Assembly (NCBI RefSeq): GCF_902686445.1
Contig: NC_062213.1
Coordinates: 55,997,268-56,061,267, forward strand
Length of the DNA: 64,000 nucleotides
Origin: Sciurus carolinensis
Taxonomy: Eukaryota; Chordata; Mammalia; Rodentia; Sciuridae
Reading direction: 5' to 3'
Each line of letters opens with the position of its first letter. The stretch's first letter is position 1. The notes under the pieces are model-generated. The model saw only the letters and a list, made by a program, of their open reading frames with translations, ran no database searches and was not told the DNA's origin. A program made the position numbers and the translations under genes. Positions 46,162 to 57,341 of the stretch are shown here, piece after piece.

Positions 46162-46475
46162 GGGGGACAGATGGGAAAGTTTGATCATCAGGTACTAAGA
46201 TACAGTTAGATAAAAGCAAGAAGATCTGGAGTACTGGTACACAGTACAGTGATTATAGGTAATAATTATGTATAGTATATTTTAAAAAGCTACAAGGCTT
46301 TTAAAAGTTTTCAGCACAAAGAAATGATAAATGTTAGAGGAGATAAATATTTTTAACCTGATTTAAACTTTTGCAATGAATATATGTATCAAACATATGG
46401 TACCTCATTAATATGTACAACTTTGTTTTTGTGTATCAGTTTTTAAAAATAAAATAAAATTTGATACAGGCAAGT
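45403..46475 (+). mobile_element. L1MA-type LINE, about 1.07 kb, plus strand
   Basis: The end of ORF2 (atgagggaaatgcagatcaa, ggtgaggatgtggggaaaag, ccaaaggaaatgaaattga, gatctcacttatataagg) and the 3' UTR (aaatgataaatgttagagg, tatgtatcaaacatatgg) are present in order. ORF2 is broken by stops and frameshifts. A (GT)n run at 46123-46161 replaces part of the 3' UTR. Confidence 0.85.
46123..46161. repeat. (GT)n microsatellite in L1MA 3' UTR
   Basis: About 19 uninterrupted GT units, preceded by tgcatgc. Confidence 0.97.
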
Positions 46476-46494
46476 GTGCCCATCTTTTCCTTTA

Positions 46495-46978
46495 TGAGTT
46501 ACTATGGTAGACTCCATAAAACCATGGCCTCCATATTCTTTGACAACACATCATCAAAGAGGTCTATTATCCCTTGAAGCAGGACTGTATAAGTCCTTGA
46601 AAGATAGAAAGCAGCAGAGGTGGTATTGTGCAAGGTTTTGAGCCTGGGATTTACAAATATGACAGCTACCTCTTCCTCTCTTTTGGCATGTTTTTGGAAT
46701 TAACCATCATCCTGGGAGGAAACCCAAGCTGCCATACTCCACAGAAAGGTCCATGCAGGCAGCAACCAACAGCCTGTGTGAATTTGTCATCTGTGTGAGT
46801 GAGCCATCTTGGAAATGGATCTTCCAGCCCCAGTCAAGCCACTCCAACAGACGTGGGGTAGAGCAGAGACCAACTGTCCCTGATGAATGCTGCTCAAATT
46901 TTAGATCATTAAGTAAAACAAGTGATCATTATTGTTATTTAAAGTCACTGAATTTTAGGATGAAAGTTTAAAATTTTC
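46495..46978 (+). mobile_element. MLT1-class LTR, old
   Basis: aaacccaagctgccatactcc, cagaaaggtccatgcaggc, gtgagtgagccatcttggaa, cagccccagtcaagccactc and gttatttaaagtcactgaatttt follow an MLT1-type LTR in order. The 72-codon frame at 46753-46971 is inside it. Confidence 0.6.
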
Positions 46979-47239
46979 ATATAACTAAATGAAGATGAAA
47001 AGGCAACATGTCCACCACGTGAGATGCAGCTAAGACAGTGTTCAGAGGCAAAATTATAGCATGAGCTGTAGTAGTTGTACTTTGTATGTCTATTAAAGCC
47101 TTTCCTACATTGGGGTCAAAGAGATATTCCCCCTAATTTTTGTATGATATATTAAAATCTTAATTTTTCTTACTTAGTTTCTTTAGTTTATGTGCTACTT
47201 ACTGTTCTTATTGTGGTAAATTCAAATATAAGAAATACC

Positions 47240-47336
47240 AGGCTAGGGATACAGCTTAGTGGTATAGCACTTGCCTAGCAGGCACAAGATCCTGGGTTCA
47301 ATCTTGAATACTGCAAACAAACAAACAAACAAAAAA
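47240..47336 (+). mobile_element. ID-type SINE, plus strand
   Basis: gctagggatacagcttagtgg, agcacttgcctagcaggc and gatcctgggttcaatc, ending in an (AAAC)n tail. Confidence 0.88.
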
Positions 47337-47339
47337 CAT

Positions 47340-48298
47340 TTAGTTTAGTGCCACCATATGTTTTGATATAAAACTGTGTTCCTATGTAAATCATTCTAAC
47401 CCGATACTATTAAAAATCCTTCTTGCTAGTAATAATCAAGAACTTGAAATTTTGTACTTGACAAGATTGTGCTTTACATAGGATTATTCTTAAGTCTTTT
47501 TATGTAATGTGCAGCTTACAATCTACTTTGACCAGAGCCAGTGTGTTCATGTCCTACTCTTAGGCTCCTTTTGGAAGATAATGATAGCCTTCAAAGAAAT
47601 TTGAAGTAAGTAAGGACTAGCTACTTCCTACAACTTCATCATTAGATTCTAATGAAAGCAAATCTCAGTCCATATTCTGTTGCACATGTAGAAATTTATT
47701 AGCTAAACATTAACAGGCAAGCACAGGCAGTTCTTGGGGCCTGAGGAAACCCCATCTCAGAAAGACTCTGCCAACACCTTGTCAAAAAGGACTCACTAAG
47801 GGGAGGTCTGTGTGCTTTATTGCTTCATAACCCCCAACAGGGAAAAGGAATCCTCCACATTTCACAGCTGGATATCAGAATATACAATTTAAGGAAGGCA
47901 TGAAGCAAGGGGAAAGTATGAGTGGATTCCCAGGCCCTGTTCATGAATAGACCAAGTCTTTAAAATACTTTTTAGTCAACCCTTATTTCTTAAATGCTAT
48001 TCATTTCACAAATGGTACCCCATTTTTAATATCATGGTAGTTATAGCTCACTATTTTTTTTACCAATGCCACCTCTGATACTTGGTATGGTGATTAACAA
48101 AGGGTTAGTTATTTCTTGAAATACAGATAGTAGCTACTTCTGAAATATAGATTTTTATTAAGAATACCACTGAGTATTCCCTGGATTAGTATATTTGTTA
48201 ATTTTGCTCACAGTGCATTATATCACCATATACTTCTAAGTATTTCAGAGTAGTAAATTGTAGACATCATGGTCATTAATATAGTGAATATTTTCTAT
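47340..48298. other. Single-copy DNA, no gene seen
   Basis: 47700-47960 is GC-balanced and could be an unrecognised LTR fragment. No exon seen. Confidence 0.35.
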
Positions 48299-48311
48299 TA
48301 AAGTAAAAACA

Positions 48312-48419
48312 GGGCTGGGGATATAGCTCAGTTGGTAGAGTGCTTGCCTTATAAGCACAAAGCCCTGGGTTCAATCCCCAGCACCACAAAAAAATAAATA
48401 AATAAATAAAATTTAAAAA
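48312..48419 (+). mobile_element. Young-looking ID SINE with 13-bp TSD and intact pol III boxes
   Basis: ggctggggatatagctcagt keeps a good A box, and gggttcaatcc (48368-48378) keeps a good B box, the two internal RNA polymerase III promoter elements of tRNA-derived SINEs. The tail is (AAAT)n-rich. taaagtaaaaaca at 48299-48311 and 48420-48432 is a perfect duplication. Of all copies here it looks closest to an active source. Confidence 0.94.
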
Positions 48420-48434
48420 TAAAGTAAAAACATT

Positions 48435-48840
48435 TTTAAAAAGAGAAATATGTCATTACTGCTTATAAACTGTTTAGATTTTTAATCCATATTGAACGTA
48501 CACAGGGAAGGGCATTTTATTGAAACAGAAAAACTTTTTTACAAATGTTAGTTCCCATAAAATTATTGTCCTCTTCACATTCAGTTGTATCCTATTGTGT
48601 TCTTTTGAAGCTTTATAACAATGCTTAATGTTAGAAAATGAATTTGCTACTTTTGAATTGACACAAATATTCAAGATTCTTTATTGCTTGAATTTTTTTA
48701 AATTAAAAATCAGGATCATCTAATCTACTGGTGAGGTTTTACTTCTGTGCATAGAATGCTGAAGAATTTTAATTATAAAAGTTGTATCTCATGAAAATAA
48801 TGTGGAAGTGTAGTGTGTTATTGGTAGAAATTATTCGTAT
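48435..48840. other. AT-rich DNA, no gene seen
   Basis: No recognised element. Confidence 0.4.
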
Positions 48841-49190
48841 TCATTCTTCATCTCTTGAAGCTCTTGTCACATAGCACACGCTGCAGCAGTATGACAGGCA
48901 AGCAGCTGCCGTCACAGGCACTGCCAGCACTAAAGATTTTTCTAGGCTTTTAGCACTCTTCTTTCATCTGTAGGACAGGCAGGGCAGCTGTCTTTATGTG
49001 TTGCTGTAGGGTTGGCAAGGTTTGCTAAGGCAGCTGCCGACTGACTTCACAGCTGGGGGAATAGCACTCAGTATTAACAAAACCTCACTAGACAGTGGGG
49101 GGATCTTTAATCTTAGATCTGGGCCACTTGGAGTGAAACAGCACTATTGATTCCTCCTAAAAATATAGATAATTACTGGAAGAATATCGA
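48841..49190. promoter_or_regulatory. E-box cluster, candidate enhancer (low confidence)
   Basis: Four CAGCTG sites at 48903-48908, 48985-48990, 49031-49036 and 49050-49055 lie within 153 bases, with several ACAGG motifs near them (48893, 48915, 48975). The block is repeat-free and GC-richer than its AT-rich flanks. CAGCTG is the preferred E-box of class I/II bHLH dimers such as myogenic and neurogenic factors, but no target gene is visible here. Confidence 0.3.
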
Positions 49191-49199
49191 AATAGTTTT

Positions 49200-50552
49200 A
49201 ATTGAGCTCGTTGCTAGCCTTTTTTCTTCTTGGTCTTTTTTAAAAAGAATATTTTAGCATTTCTCCTTCCTGAATGATTTAGGACAAGGATATCCAAACT
49301 GTGGGTTATTTATTTGTTTGTTTTACTCAAAAGTGAATCACATTTTCAAAATTTCTGTTATCTATAGATAACATGTGAGGTTTTCCCCCTTGTATTAGCC
49401 ATAGTTATAATAGCCTGTTTAACAATTTAAAATATTTAATTTAGAGAATGGACATATTTTAAAGCAATCTCAAGACCAATTTAATTAATTTGAAATGATA
49501 GAACTACCCAAATACTGGCCTAGTGTTGCCCAGATACCAATTATGATAAAGTCTGAGGAAACACTAGTATTCTTGAGATTTGTTGGGTAAATTCTCACTG
49601 ACCCCATAACAATTCTTGACTCCAGACTTCTAGAACTGGTGTTAGTTCACTTATAGAAATTTAATGAAAGAAACTAGTGTTACAGAACCAGATGGATACA
49701 AACATTGTCTGAGGTTGGGGCATTTAGCCAGTAATTTGGTGATAATTCCAAGATTTTAGGACTCTTTCAAAATCCCAGAAATGTCATGCCTTCACTTGGA
49801 GCAGTCAGTTCCTGAAACTGAGTTATCTTGAGTTAGCTCTAAAGTACTGTTCATGCTAATGATGCTTTGTGACTCTCTTGAAGTTGTGACTTTATTTTCA
49901 CTCACAAGTTCTGTGCCTCTTTGAAATGCATTGTTCCCTTGAATGCAGCCTGAATTAGCAGTGGAGAGTCAGTGTAGTCTGTTACCATCTATTAATCCAC
50001 TTTCCTCGTCGGCCTAACTACTGACCCTGAACCTCCTTGAGCAAATCAGAAATGTTCATTTTTCCACCCTGCAGTCTTAAGTTCATTGTGCTCAGATGTC
50101 TTGTCCCTTGTTATGAAACTTGGCATGCCTCTAGCAGGTCTGAGATGAGTCTCACATCTTCAGGTGCTGTGTCTGACTTATCTTCTTTAACTTCCTGAAC
50201 AAATTTCCTTGACATGTGACCACATTCAAATAATTAAATGTACATACTGTGTTTTACCTTTTCACACAGCAACTGGCCCCTGTAATTAGCATGAACATGA
50301 GGATGAAAAACATGCTTCATCTTCATCACTTCCTTCCTGATTTACAATACTCAAGTCACAAATTCTTATGATGGATAATACATTGGAAGATGTACAGACA
50401 TATCTTCTCTTTAGATCCAAATAAACCATTCACTTTCTCTTTCATTGCAACTGATTTATCTTTGGCAGTGAGTTTAACTTTTCAACATTTAAAAACCAAA
50501 CTTCTCAAATTCATTTCTATATCATTATTTCATGATAGGTAACTTGACTAAA
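49200..50552. other. Single-copy DNA, no gene seen
   Basis: No repeat family, exon or RNA gene recognised. Confidence 0.4.
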
Positions 50553-50726
50553 TGAATAGTAGTAGTAATAATAATAATAATAATGATAGAACATACAATA
50601 TTGGAAGAACTATATTTCATTATAAGCAGCATGTTGATTTAGGAGGTCTAGGGCAGGAGATTTTTAAAGGTGACTTTTCAGAGACCCCCCCCCCAAGAAC
50701 ATAATTCTTATACTGTATTTAGTTTT
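50553..50726 (+). repeat. Local duplication, copy 1
   Basis: tgaatagtagtagtaataat start, then the ATA/ATG array, the aactatatttcattataagc block, a C10 run (50685-50694) and the end ttatactgtatttagtttt. It is nearly identical to 51108-51299, differing outside the microsatellite by three substitutions that I can see. Confidence 0.96.
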
Positions 50727-51107
50727 CTTTGTTCTGCAGATGTCTTTCTTATCAATAATTGTGTAAGTGGATTAAGTGAACTAAAGCTCTCTGGTTTTAA
50801 GTTTGTATAAACACCAAATGCTGTTTACAGAGAATAATAAAAGATATGGAAAATAATTGTTGCTTCTTTGTGCCATTTGAAACATCTTCCTTCATTTGTG
50901 ATCTGCAAGAGTAGAGGAAGACTGACCAGTGAATGGATCAAGATGTTTTACCACCTTTAGAATCTAGGAAGGACTGAAAGAATTGATGATTTTCATTTAT
51001 TTTTCCAAATGATTAAATTTATAAAGTAACCACCAATGATTATATGTCTCACCTTTTCTCAAAAACAAATCTTTCATGGGGTTCGGACTAAAGTTCCACT
51101 AATCTTT

Positions 51108-51299
51108 TGAATAGTAGTAGTAATAATAATAATAATAATAATAATGATGATGATGATGATAGAACCTACAATATTGGAAGAACTATATTTCATTATAAGC
51201 AACATGTTGATTTAGGAGGTCTAGGGCAGGAGATTTTTAAAGGTGACTTTTCAGAGACCCCCCCCCCAAGAATATAATTCTTATACTGTATTTAGTTTT
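51108..51299 (+). repeat. Local duplication, copy 2
   Basis: Direct copy of 50553-50726, about 555 bases downstream. It has a longer ATA array plus five ATG units, and the differences aacctac for aacatac, agcaacatg for agcagcatg and aagaatata for aagaacata. The C10 run is unchanged. Its right edge runs into a hairpin. Confidence 0.96.
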
Positions 51300-51312
51300 A
51301 AATACAGTATAA
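51281..51312. repeat. Perfect 14-bp hairpin at the edge of duplication copy 2
   Basis: ttatactgtattta (51281-51294), loop gttt, then taaatacagtataa (51299-51312). The left arm is the end of the duplicated segment and the right arm is its inverted complement, absent after copy 1. Confidence 0.95.
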
Positions 51313-51314
51313 TT

Positions 51315-52560
51315 TAAATTTAAATTTTATTTTTAAGCCTAGGCTGATATCACTGACTTGTCTGTTGGTGGGAAAAAGGATTATGTATATTAAAAATGAT
51401 GACTTCCTTTCAGGTGTTTCAATAAATGGCTCCAAAAAATAAGGAAATAAAAATCAATGTTGTGTGCTTCATTGCTTTTTCACGTGTGAGAAAACTCTTT
51501 CAACAATTCTTTCTACCCCAGGGGTACTATAGATTGCTTGTACTGTCAATACTTTTTCTCCATTTCTTTTATCCAGTACAATACACCTCCTTGTCCCTTT
51601 TTTTTTGTGAGCAGTGGTAGAATTTCACCCACCATTTAAAATGTAGATGATGCATTGTTTGGAAAAGTTGGCTTTGAAAAAAGCAGTTTAAATCTAAGTG
51701 AATTATCACCTAGGTTGAGTGGGTACCTAGACCAGCAACTGGATACTGTGGGAAAACTGCAAGCCACCTTTGGAGGTGATGAAAAAAGAAAGGTCCTGCT
51801 GTATAGCTTCTTTTGCTGTGCAATAAAGGCAGGACTTCTTAATCTCTTATCTGTTCTTTCCCCAAATTTGGAGTGTAGACTCCACCCTGTAAGACTAATG
51901 TTAAAAGCAGTCTTAGAAAAACTTTTTTAAAAAATCCTTTTTTCTCATCAGCTATCACCTCCTAGGAAATACAAATAAAATAAAAATAAAAAAACTCCTC
52001 AAAGAATTCATTTCTAGCAAACACATTTTAAAATATGTTCCATAAATTTTAAGTAAAAGACCAGATGATATGTGCAATGATGTCTCATCTCTCTCAAATT
52101 AAGCTCCCCAAATGACAACTCTCCAGGCTAGAGCAGAGAACCAGAAAATCATGTAGACTTCTAAAAACAGTGACCACAAAACCTCTGTATTAACTTACCA
52201 GAGGTTTTTGCTCAGTATGCAAATTATTAATCTTACCTCAAATGTAAAAAATTCAGAATTAACTGGAGATAAGGTCAAAAGTGGAGCATTCAGCACATCT
52301 TCCAACTACTTCAGATGCTCACTAAAAATGAACAGTGTTGCTTTTGGCCTTTAGAAAGAGCCTTTTCAACTCTTATTGACATATACTTCTTAAAAGATTA
52401 TTTGGTTTCCCAGCTGAGAGATTAGAAGTGATATACACCTAAAAACCATATAGGAAATTGAGGCAGGAAGAATAACATTGTGGAAAGAAACCAGAAAACT
52501 AAAAACTAAAAGGTACACTCCTTAAAAGAAACTTCCATGTTAGAATATTTAATAACAAAT
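51315..52560. other. AT-rich DNA, no gene supported
   Basis: The frames at 51426-51620 and 51655-51930 (91 codons) have no recognisable domain, no splice context and no repeat identity. The second has a passable amino-acid mix but stands alone. Confidence 0.35.
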
Positions 52561-52564
52561 CTTT

Positions 52565-53219
52565 TTAAAGTTTTATATTATTTTAATTGACACATAATAA
52601 TTGTGCATATTTATGGGATACATTGTAATGTTTCAGTGTGTTATACATTGTAAAATGACCATATCAGGCTAATTTGTATAGCCATCTCCTCAAACATTTA
52701 TCATTTCTTTGTAATGAGAACATTTAAAATATTCTCTATTAGTTATTTTTGAAACATACAATAAATTATTGTTGACTAGAATCATCCTGCTGGGCAATAG
52801 AACACCAGATTTTATTCCTCCTAATAACTTTTGTACCCATTTTCTAGTGTCTCTCCTCCCCTCCTCACCCCCTCTTGCAAGCTTCTGGTGACTTCCATTG
52901 TGTTCTCAACTTGTATGAGATCAACTTTTTTAGTCTGTACATGAGTGAGATTGTGTGGTATTTGGCTTTCAATTGTGTGGTATTTGGCTTATTTCTCTTA
53001 ACATTATGTCCTCCAGGCTTATCTGTGTTGCTACAAGTGACAGGATTTCATCCTTTTTATGACTAGTAATCCATTGTATATGTGGTCACATTTTCTTTAT
53101 CCCTTTGTTGATGGACACTCAGGCTGATTCCATATCTTGACTATTGTGAGCAGTGCTGCAGTAAATATGAATGCATATAGCTTCGACATATTGATTTTAT
53201 TTCTTTTGAATATATACTG
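52565..53219 (-). mobile_element. L1MA-type LINE, minus strand, left part
   Basis: attttaattgacacataata, catttatcatttctttgtaat, atgagatcaacttttttag, aacattatgtcctccagg, gtgacaggatttcatcc and agcagtgctgcagtaaatatg follow the reversed L1MA 3' region. A 19-bp direct repeat (attgtgtggtatttggctt) lies at 52950-52968 and 52972-52990. It stops abruptly at the LTR. Confidence 0.85.
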
Positions 53220-53695
53220 TGTTAATTAGCGTTTTATTGTTGTGACCAAAATACCTGACATAAACAGTTAAGGGAGAAAAGGTTTATTTTGGTTCACAGT
53301 TTCAAAAGTTTACGTCTGTGGTCAGCTCACTCCAAGGCAGAAGCATCACGGTAGAAGGGTGTGGCAGAGGGAAACAGCTCAACTCACGGCACTGGGGAAG
53401 CAGAGAGAAAAAGGGAGGAAGGGGCCAGACACAAGAAATATCCTTTCAGGAATGCCCCCAGTGACCTTCTTCCTCCTACTAGGTCCTACCTTCTACAATT
53501 GCTATCACCTTCCAATAGTACATTTCATTTTTTAGTCCATCGTATCTACTATCCATTTGATGGATTAATCCTTTGATGAGGTTAGAGCACTCATGATCCA
53601 AACATTTCCTAAAAGACCCATCTCTGGACATAGCTGCTTTAGGGACCAAGCCCTCAATATATGCATATTTGGGGGACACATCACAAACCATAACA
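53220..53695 (-). mobile_element. Solo MaLR-type LTR inserted into L1MA, minus strand
   Basis: Its minus-strand form corresponds to the same LTR family as 7014-7450: left end tgttaattagcgttttattg, right end gggggacacatcacaaacc. It also holds ttattttggttcac and gtgtggcagagggaaacag. The expected 5-bp flanks are not perfect (tactg and tacct). Confidence 0.85.
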
Positions 53696-53742
53696 TACCT
53701 AGTAATGGGATTGTTCAATCACAGATTTCCTTAGTGATAAGA
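53696..53742 (-). mobile_element. L1MA-type LINE, short right part beyond the LTR
   Basis: acctagtaatgggattgttc continues the reversed L1MA where 53219 left off (consensus form: acccagtagtgggattgctgg). Confidence 0.65.
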
Positions 53743-53744
53743 CA

Positions 53745-54690
53745 GATTTGTTCTTTATTACAATACATTTTGAAGTGTGGTTAGGTTTATAATAACCATA
53801 AAAAGGCAAGGGGGAATGTGTTATAGGCAACTCTGATTAGGTGTACTTTCAGCTTTAAAAACACAGTGCTAGCAAAAAATAACATGGACTGATGGATGAC
53901 TTAGAAAATGTTTGATTGCCTGACCGCATGCATCATAATGAGACTTAGGGATCAATATGCTCCCCAGCAGGCAGTGACTTTGTTAAAGCAGTGTTCTCTT
54001 GTTTTCAAACGTGTAAAAATATGATGTGACCACTAGAGATGTTCTTTTTAATGTGAACAAAATCATTTTGAAAGGAAGAAAGAAAACTCTTAGCAAAAGC
54101 TAGGTGAGTTAGCTAAACCCAATCTCAAGGAATTTAGGGAGAATGTTCTCCCTGATTTTTCGGTAAGTATCTCTGAAACCATGATTAACTGATGCACATG
54201 GATAGAAACTTTAAGTTGAAGTAGTAGTCACCACAGACCCCTAACCACCATTGTCCCCTTTCCACAACCAGCCCAGCACATCCAAAGAATTGCAATTCAT
54301 AGATCTTCTATTAAGTATTTGGTTTTACTGATTCAATAAATATTTATAAATACATATAAAGGTAATTTTTTTTTCTTTTTGCTTAATCAAAGCAGGATCT
54401 CCTGATATCATTGAATCTATAATCCAACTTGTCTAGAAATTAATTAGGTTATATTTTACACATTCTAATATAACTTTTTGACAGATTTGCAACAAAATTG
54501 TACAGTTCTCTACAAATTCTTTTATGTCAAGCATTTGATTTGGGTTTTACCTCTCTAAGCAAATGCATTTTGCCAGTAGCTCTGAGAGTAGGGAAACCAC
54601 TGGCAACAGTAAGGTATTCTTTTAGCTTGGTAACATTCACTACAAGAACTTGTACCATAATGTATTCCTTAATTTTAGTAATCAGTTGAC
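53745..54690. other. AT-rich DNA, no gene seen
   Basis: No recognised repeat or coding sequence. Confidence 0.4.
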
Positions 54691-54694
54691 TCAT

Positions 54695-54912
54695 GACTCA
54701 GTAACATAGTAGAAAGAGCACAGACTGCAATCAGAGAGAACAGGGTTTGGATCTCAGTTCTAACATTTCTTAGCTCTGTGACTTTGGGGAAGATTTTTCA
54801 CTTGGAAAATGGTAATAGGAATGTGTTTCTTTACAGTTGTGTGAGAATAAATAAAATGACATTGCAAAGTGCAAGACAGAACGTGTGACAAATAGTAGGA
54901 GTTAAATGTAGG
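54695..54912 (+). mobile_element. MIR SINE, nearly full length, plus strand
   Basis: acatagtagaaagagcacagac, cagggtttggatctcagttc, agctctgtgactttgggg and aagtgcaagacagaacgtg, ending with caaatagtaggagttaaat, follow the MIR consensus. Confidence 0.78.
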
Positions 54913-54914
54913 GT

Positions 54915-55430
54915 CATGTGTCCCACCATGCCTTGATGGCACTGCATTCAGACTTCAGGAGATAGGCGAGCTCCCCCCACTTTGTGCGTAATTGCTTCAG
55001 AAACAATCTACACATCTTTCAAAGAAAGGACCTCATTTCTTGACAGGTCTTCACATACTAAGTTTATTCTTCTGCCTCTTATTTATGAGCATAATGTGGT
55101 TCTATACTAATGAACACACAAACAAGCCAGAGTATTAACTTCTAGAAAAAGTACTTCTTTAAAAATTTAACAAGAACACTATTTGTGTACAGTGAGAAAT
55201 CCAGATCCCAAACCAGGACACATTTTATTGCTTTACCACTGATTATTTGTAAATATCAGTTTGGCAGTGTAAGGCACCATGAAAAGTAAAAATTTAACAG
55301 TCCTGCATCGTCTTTAAAGAATAAAAGCTTCATCATTTCCTATCTATTCCATATCTATCAGTAACTACACACACAAAAACAGTTACACAAACCATAGTTA
55401 TCTTTTGTTTGTATTGTTTCAATCTACCAA
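54915..55430. other. AT-rich DNA, no gene seen
   Basis: No recognised element. Confidence 0.4.
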
Positions 55431-55434
55431 AAAT

Positions 55435-55637
55435 CACAGTGGTGCACACCTATAATCCCAGCGGTTTGGGAGGCTGAAGCAGGAGGATCATGAGTTTAAA
55501 GCCAGCCTCAGCAACTTAGCGAGTCCCTAAACAACTCAAGGAGACCGTGTCACCAAATAAAATACAAAAAGAGCTAGGGATCTGGCTCAGTAGTTAAGCA
55601 CTCCTGAGTTAAATCCTTAGTTCCAAAAAAAAAAATA
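55435..55637 (+). mobile_element. Composite B1+ID SINE, plus strand
   Basis: B1 part (tggtgcacacctataatccc, cagcctcagcaacttagcg), A-rich joint (aaataaaatacaaaaag), then the ID part (gctagggatctggctcagta) and poly-A tail. Confidence 0.9.
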
Positions 55638-55639
55638 GA

Positions 55640-56285
55640 GATAAATTTTTGCATGATTTTTCAGGCTGTGAAAGTCAGTCTCCATCAGCTATAATTCATA
55701 TCTTCATTAAATTTTTAAGCTATAACTTTGCAATTATCTATTACTACTTAAAGCAAGAAACCTAAGAGATTTTTCTGTCGCTGGTCCCTTAAGTTATTGT
55801 ACTGACCTATCTCTTATTATAACTTTCAAATTAAATTTCACATGATTTTCAGGAGAATAGTTTTTGAAAGCTTAGGAAAATGCTAATATCTTTCAGAAGA
55901 AGAGATACCTTTGTTTCTTTAGTGATAATTCTTTAAGTAAGTTAAAATTTACCATCTATTCTAACAGGAAAGAGTCAATATTACAAGTAAGTTTTTTTTT
56001 CCCTCCTCACTATAAAACTAGTATAAAAGAGATAAATATAATATCACTATCACACTACCATGAGACAATACTACTGTCATTCTTTTTTTATAAGCAAGCA
56101 CACTTTGTTTTAAAAGGTGGGTTGCCATCATATTTTATAATCTGCTATTATCACCCATTAACTATTTAGTGAATGTATTCATCCCCCCCACCCTCCTGCA
56201 GAGCACCTGTGGGTCCCAACCGCTACAGAGATAGTTGTCAACTGATGCGTTGTTGAAAGAACTGCTTGACTACAGCCAGTCCTGC
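55640..56285. other. AT-rich DNA, no gene seen
   Basis: A short C-rich stretch (56182-56200) is the only notable composition change. Confidence 0.4.
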
Positions 56286-56289
56286 ATAT

Positions 56290-56560
56290 TCTCTTAAGTC
56301 TTACATTTTTGGTAGTGTAGTATTCTTTGCAAAGATGTATCATAACTTATTTAGCCAATACACTATAGGTGAATATTTAGGCTGTTTCTAAATTTGCTTT
56401 TATTTTAAATAAAGCACAGTAAACATCCTTACATCCTTCTTATCTCACTTGTGTAGGACAATTTTAGAAGTAGAATTGCCAGACAAATAGGTGTAAATAT
56501 TCGTATTATCAAATTGTTGTCTTTTAGAAAGGTAATACTAGTTTAAAATCTCAACTAACC
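56290..56560 (-). mobile_element. Old L1M-type LINE fragment, minus strand
   Basis: gtagtgtagtattctttgc, cataacttatttagccaata, tagaagtagaattgccagac and tcaaattgttgtcttttaga lie in the reversed order of old L1 3' regions. Confidence 0.55.
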
Positions 56561-56564
56561 CATT

Positions 56565-57285
56565 GCTTTGCAAACATGAGTACTCTTTTTCTAAAATATT
56601 AAGCATATCAATAGCAAAAGCATCTAGATTTGATTTTCATTTATTTAATCATTAATGAGCTTGAGAATTTTTTTTCTTTTCTAGGGAGTAGATCAAGGTT
56701 TGTAATTTGATCAAGATATATAATTTTACTCTGGTGAATCCTTAGTTATATCTTTGTCCATTTGTCTCTTGCGCCTCAATTTCTTTTATTTCCTCAAGCC
56801 CAATTATAAATTTGAGATGAAATAAGCATAACAGAATGGTGTGTCTTGGTATAAAATACCCAAAAGTGGTATTCTTATGAAAGACTAGCTTACATTGTGA
56901 ATATTCTACAGGGAACAAATAGTTTGCTAGTTTCTTACTCTCAAGAGTATATTACCATTTTTTAGTGTTTTATTTGAATTTATTGCTCTTCAGATGAAGT
57001 TCTAGAATGTTCTCAGAATTTGGTATCTTTTTTTTATTAATATGTCTTTAGGGATCCTCATCTTTAAAGTGAATATTCTTTAGCCTTTCTCAAGTCTACA
57101 CTCATATGAAATCAGAAAGTAAACTTTCCTGGTTTTCCAGATTTTGATAAAGTAATAGTGGATGGCAGATGTAGTTGTTTGACTGTCATGTTAAACAAAC
57201 AAACAAAAAGGAAGAGGAAGGGAATGAAAGACCATTTCCTCACCAAGCAATCACACAGTTTATTGTCTAGGAAATAAAAAAATAA
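56565..57285. other. AT-rich DNA, no gene seen
   Basis: No recognised element. Confidence 0.4.
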
Positions 57286-57286
57286 A

Positions 57287-57340
57287 AAGAAGAAGAAGAA
57301 GAAGAAGAAGCAGAAGAAAGAAAGAGAGAAAAAAAAAAGA
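57287..57340. repeat. (GAA)n and purine-rich microsatellite
   Basis: About 10 GAA/AAG units, one CAG interruption, then GAAAG/GAGA/poly-A. Strand asymmetry is strong (all purine on the plus strand). Confidence 0.95.
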
Positions 57341-57341
57341 G

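Noticed and set aside
48312..48390. tRNA gene-like sequence with A and B boxes
   Set aside because: It is an ID SINE with an A-rich tail and target duplication. The cloverleaf is not complete.
50553..51299. CRISPR-like or LTR-pair interpretation of the two direct repeats
   Set aside because: Only two units with an unrelated spacer in a mammalian genome. No TG...CA ends, no target duplication and no internal retroviral sequence.
51655..51930. 91-codon frame with a plausible amino-acid mix
   Set aside because: No recognisable domain, start context, splice sites or paralogue in the window. An open frame of this size is expected by chance in 64 kb.
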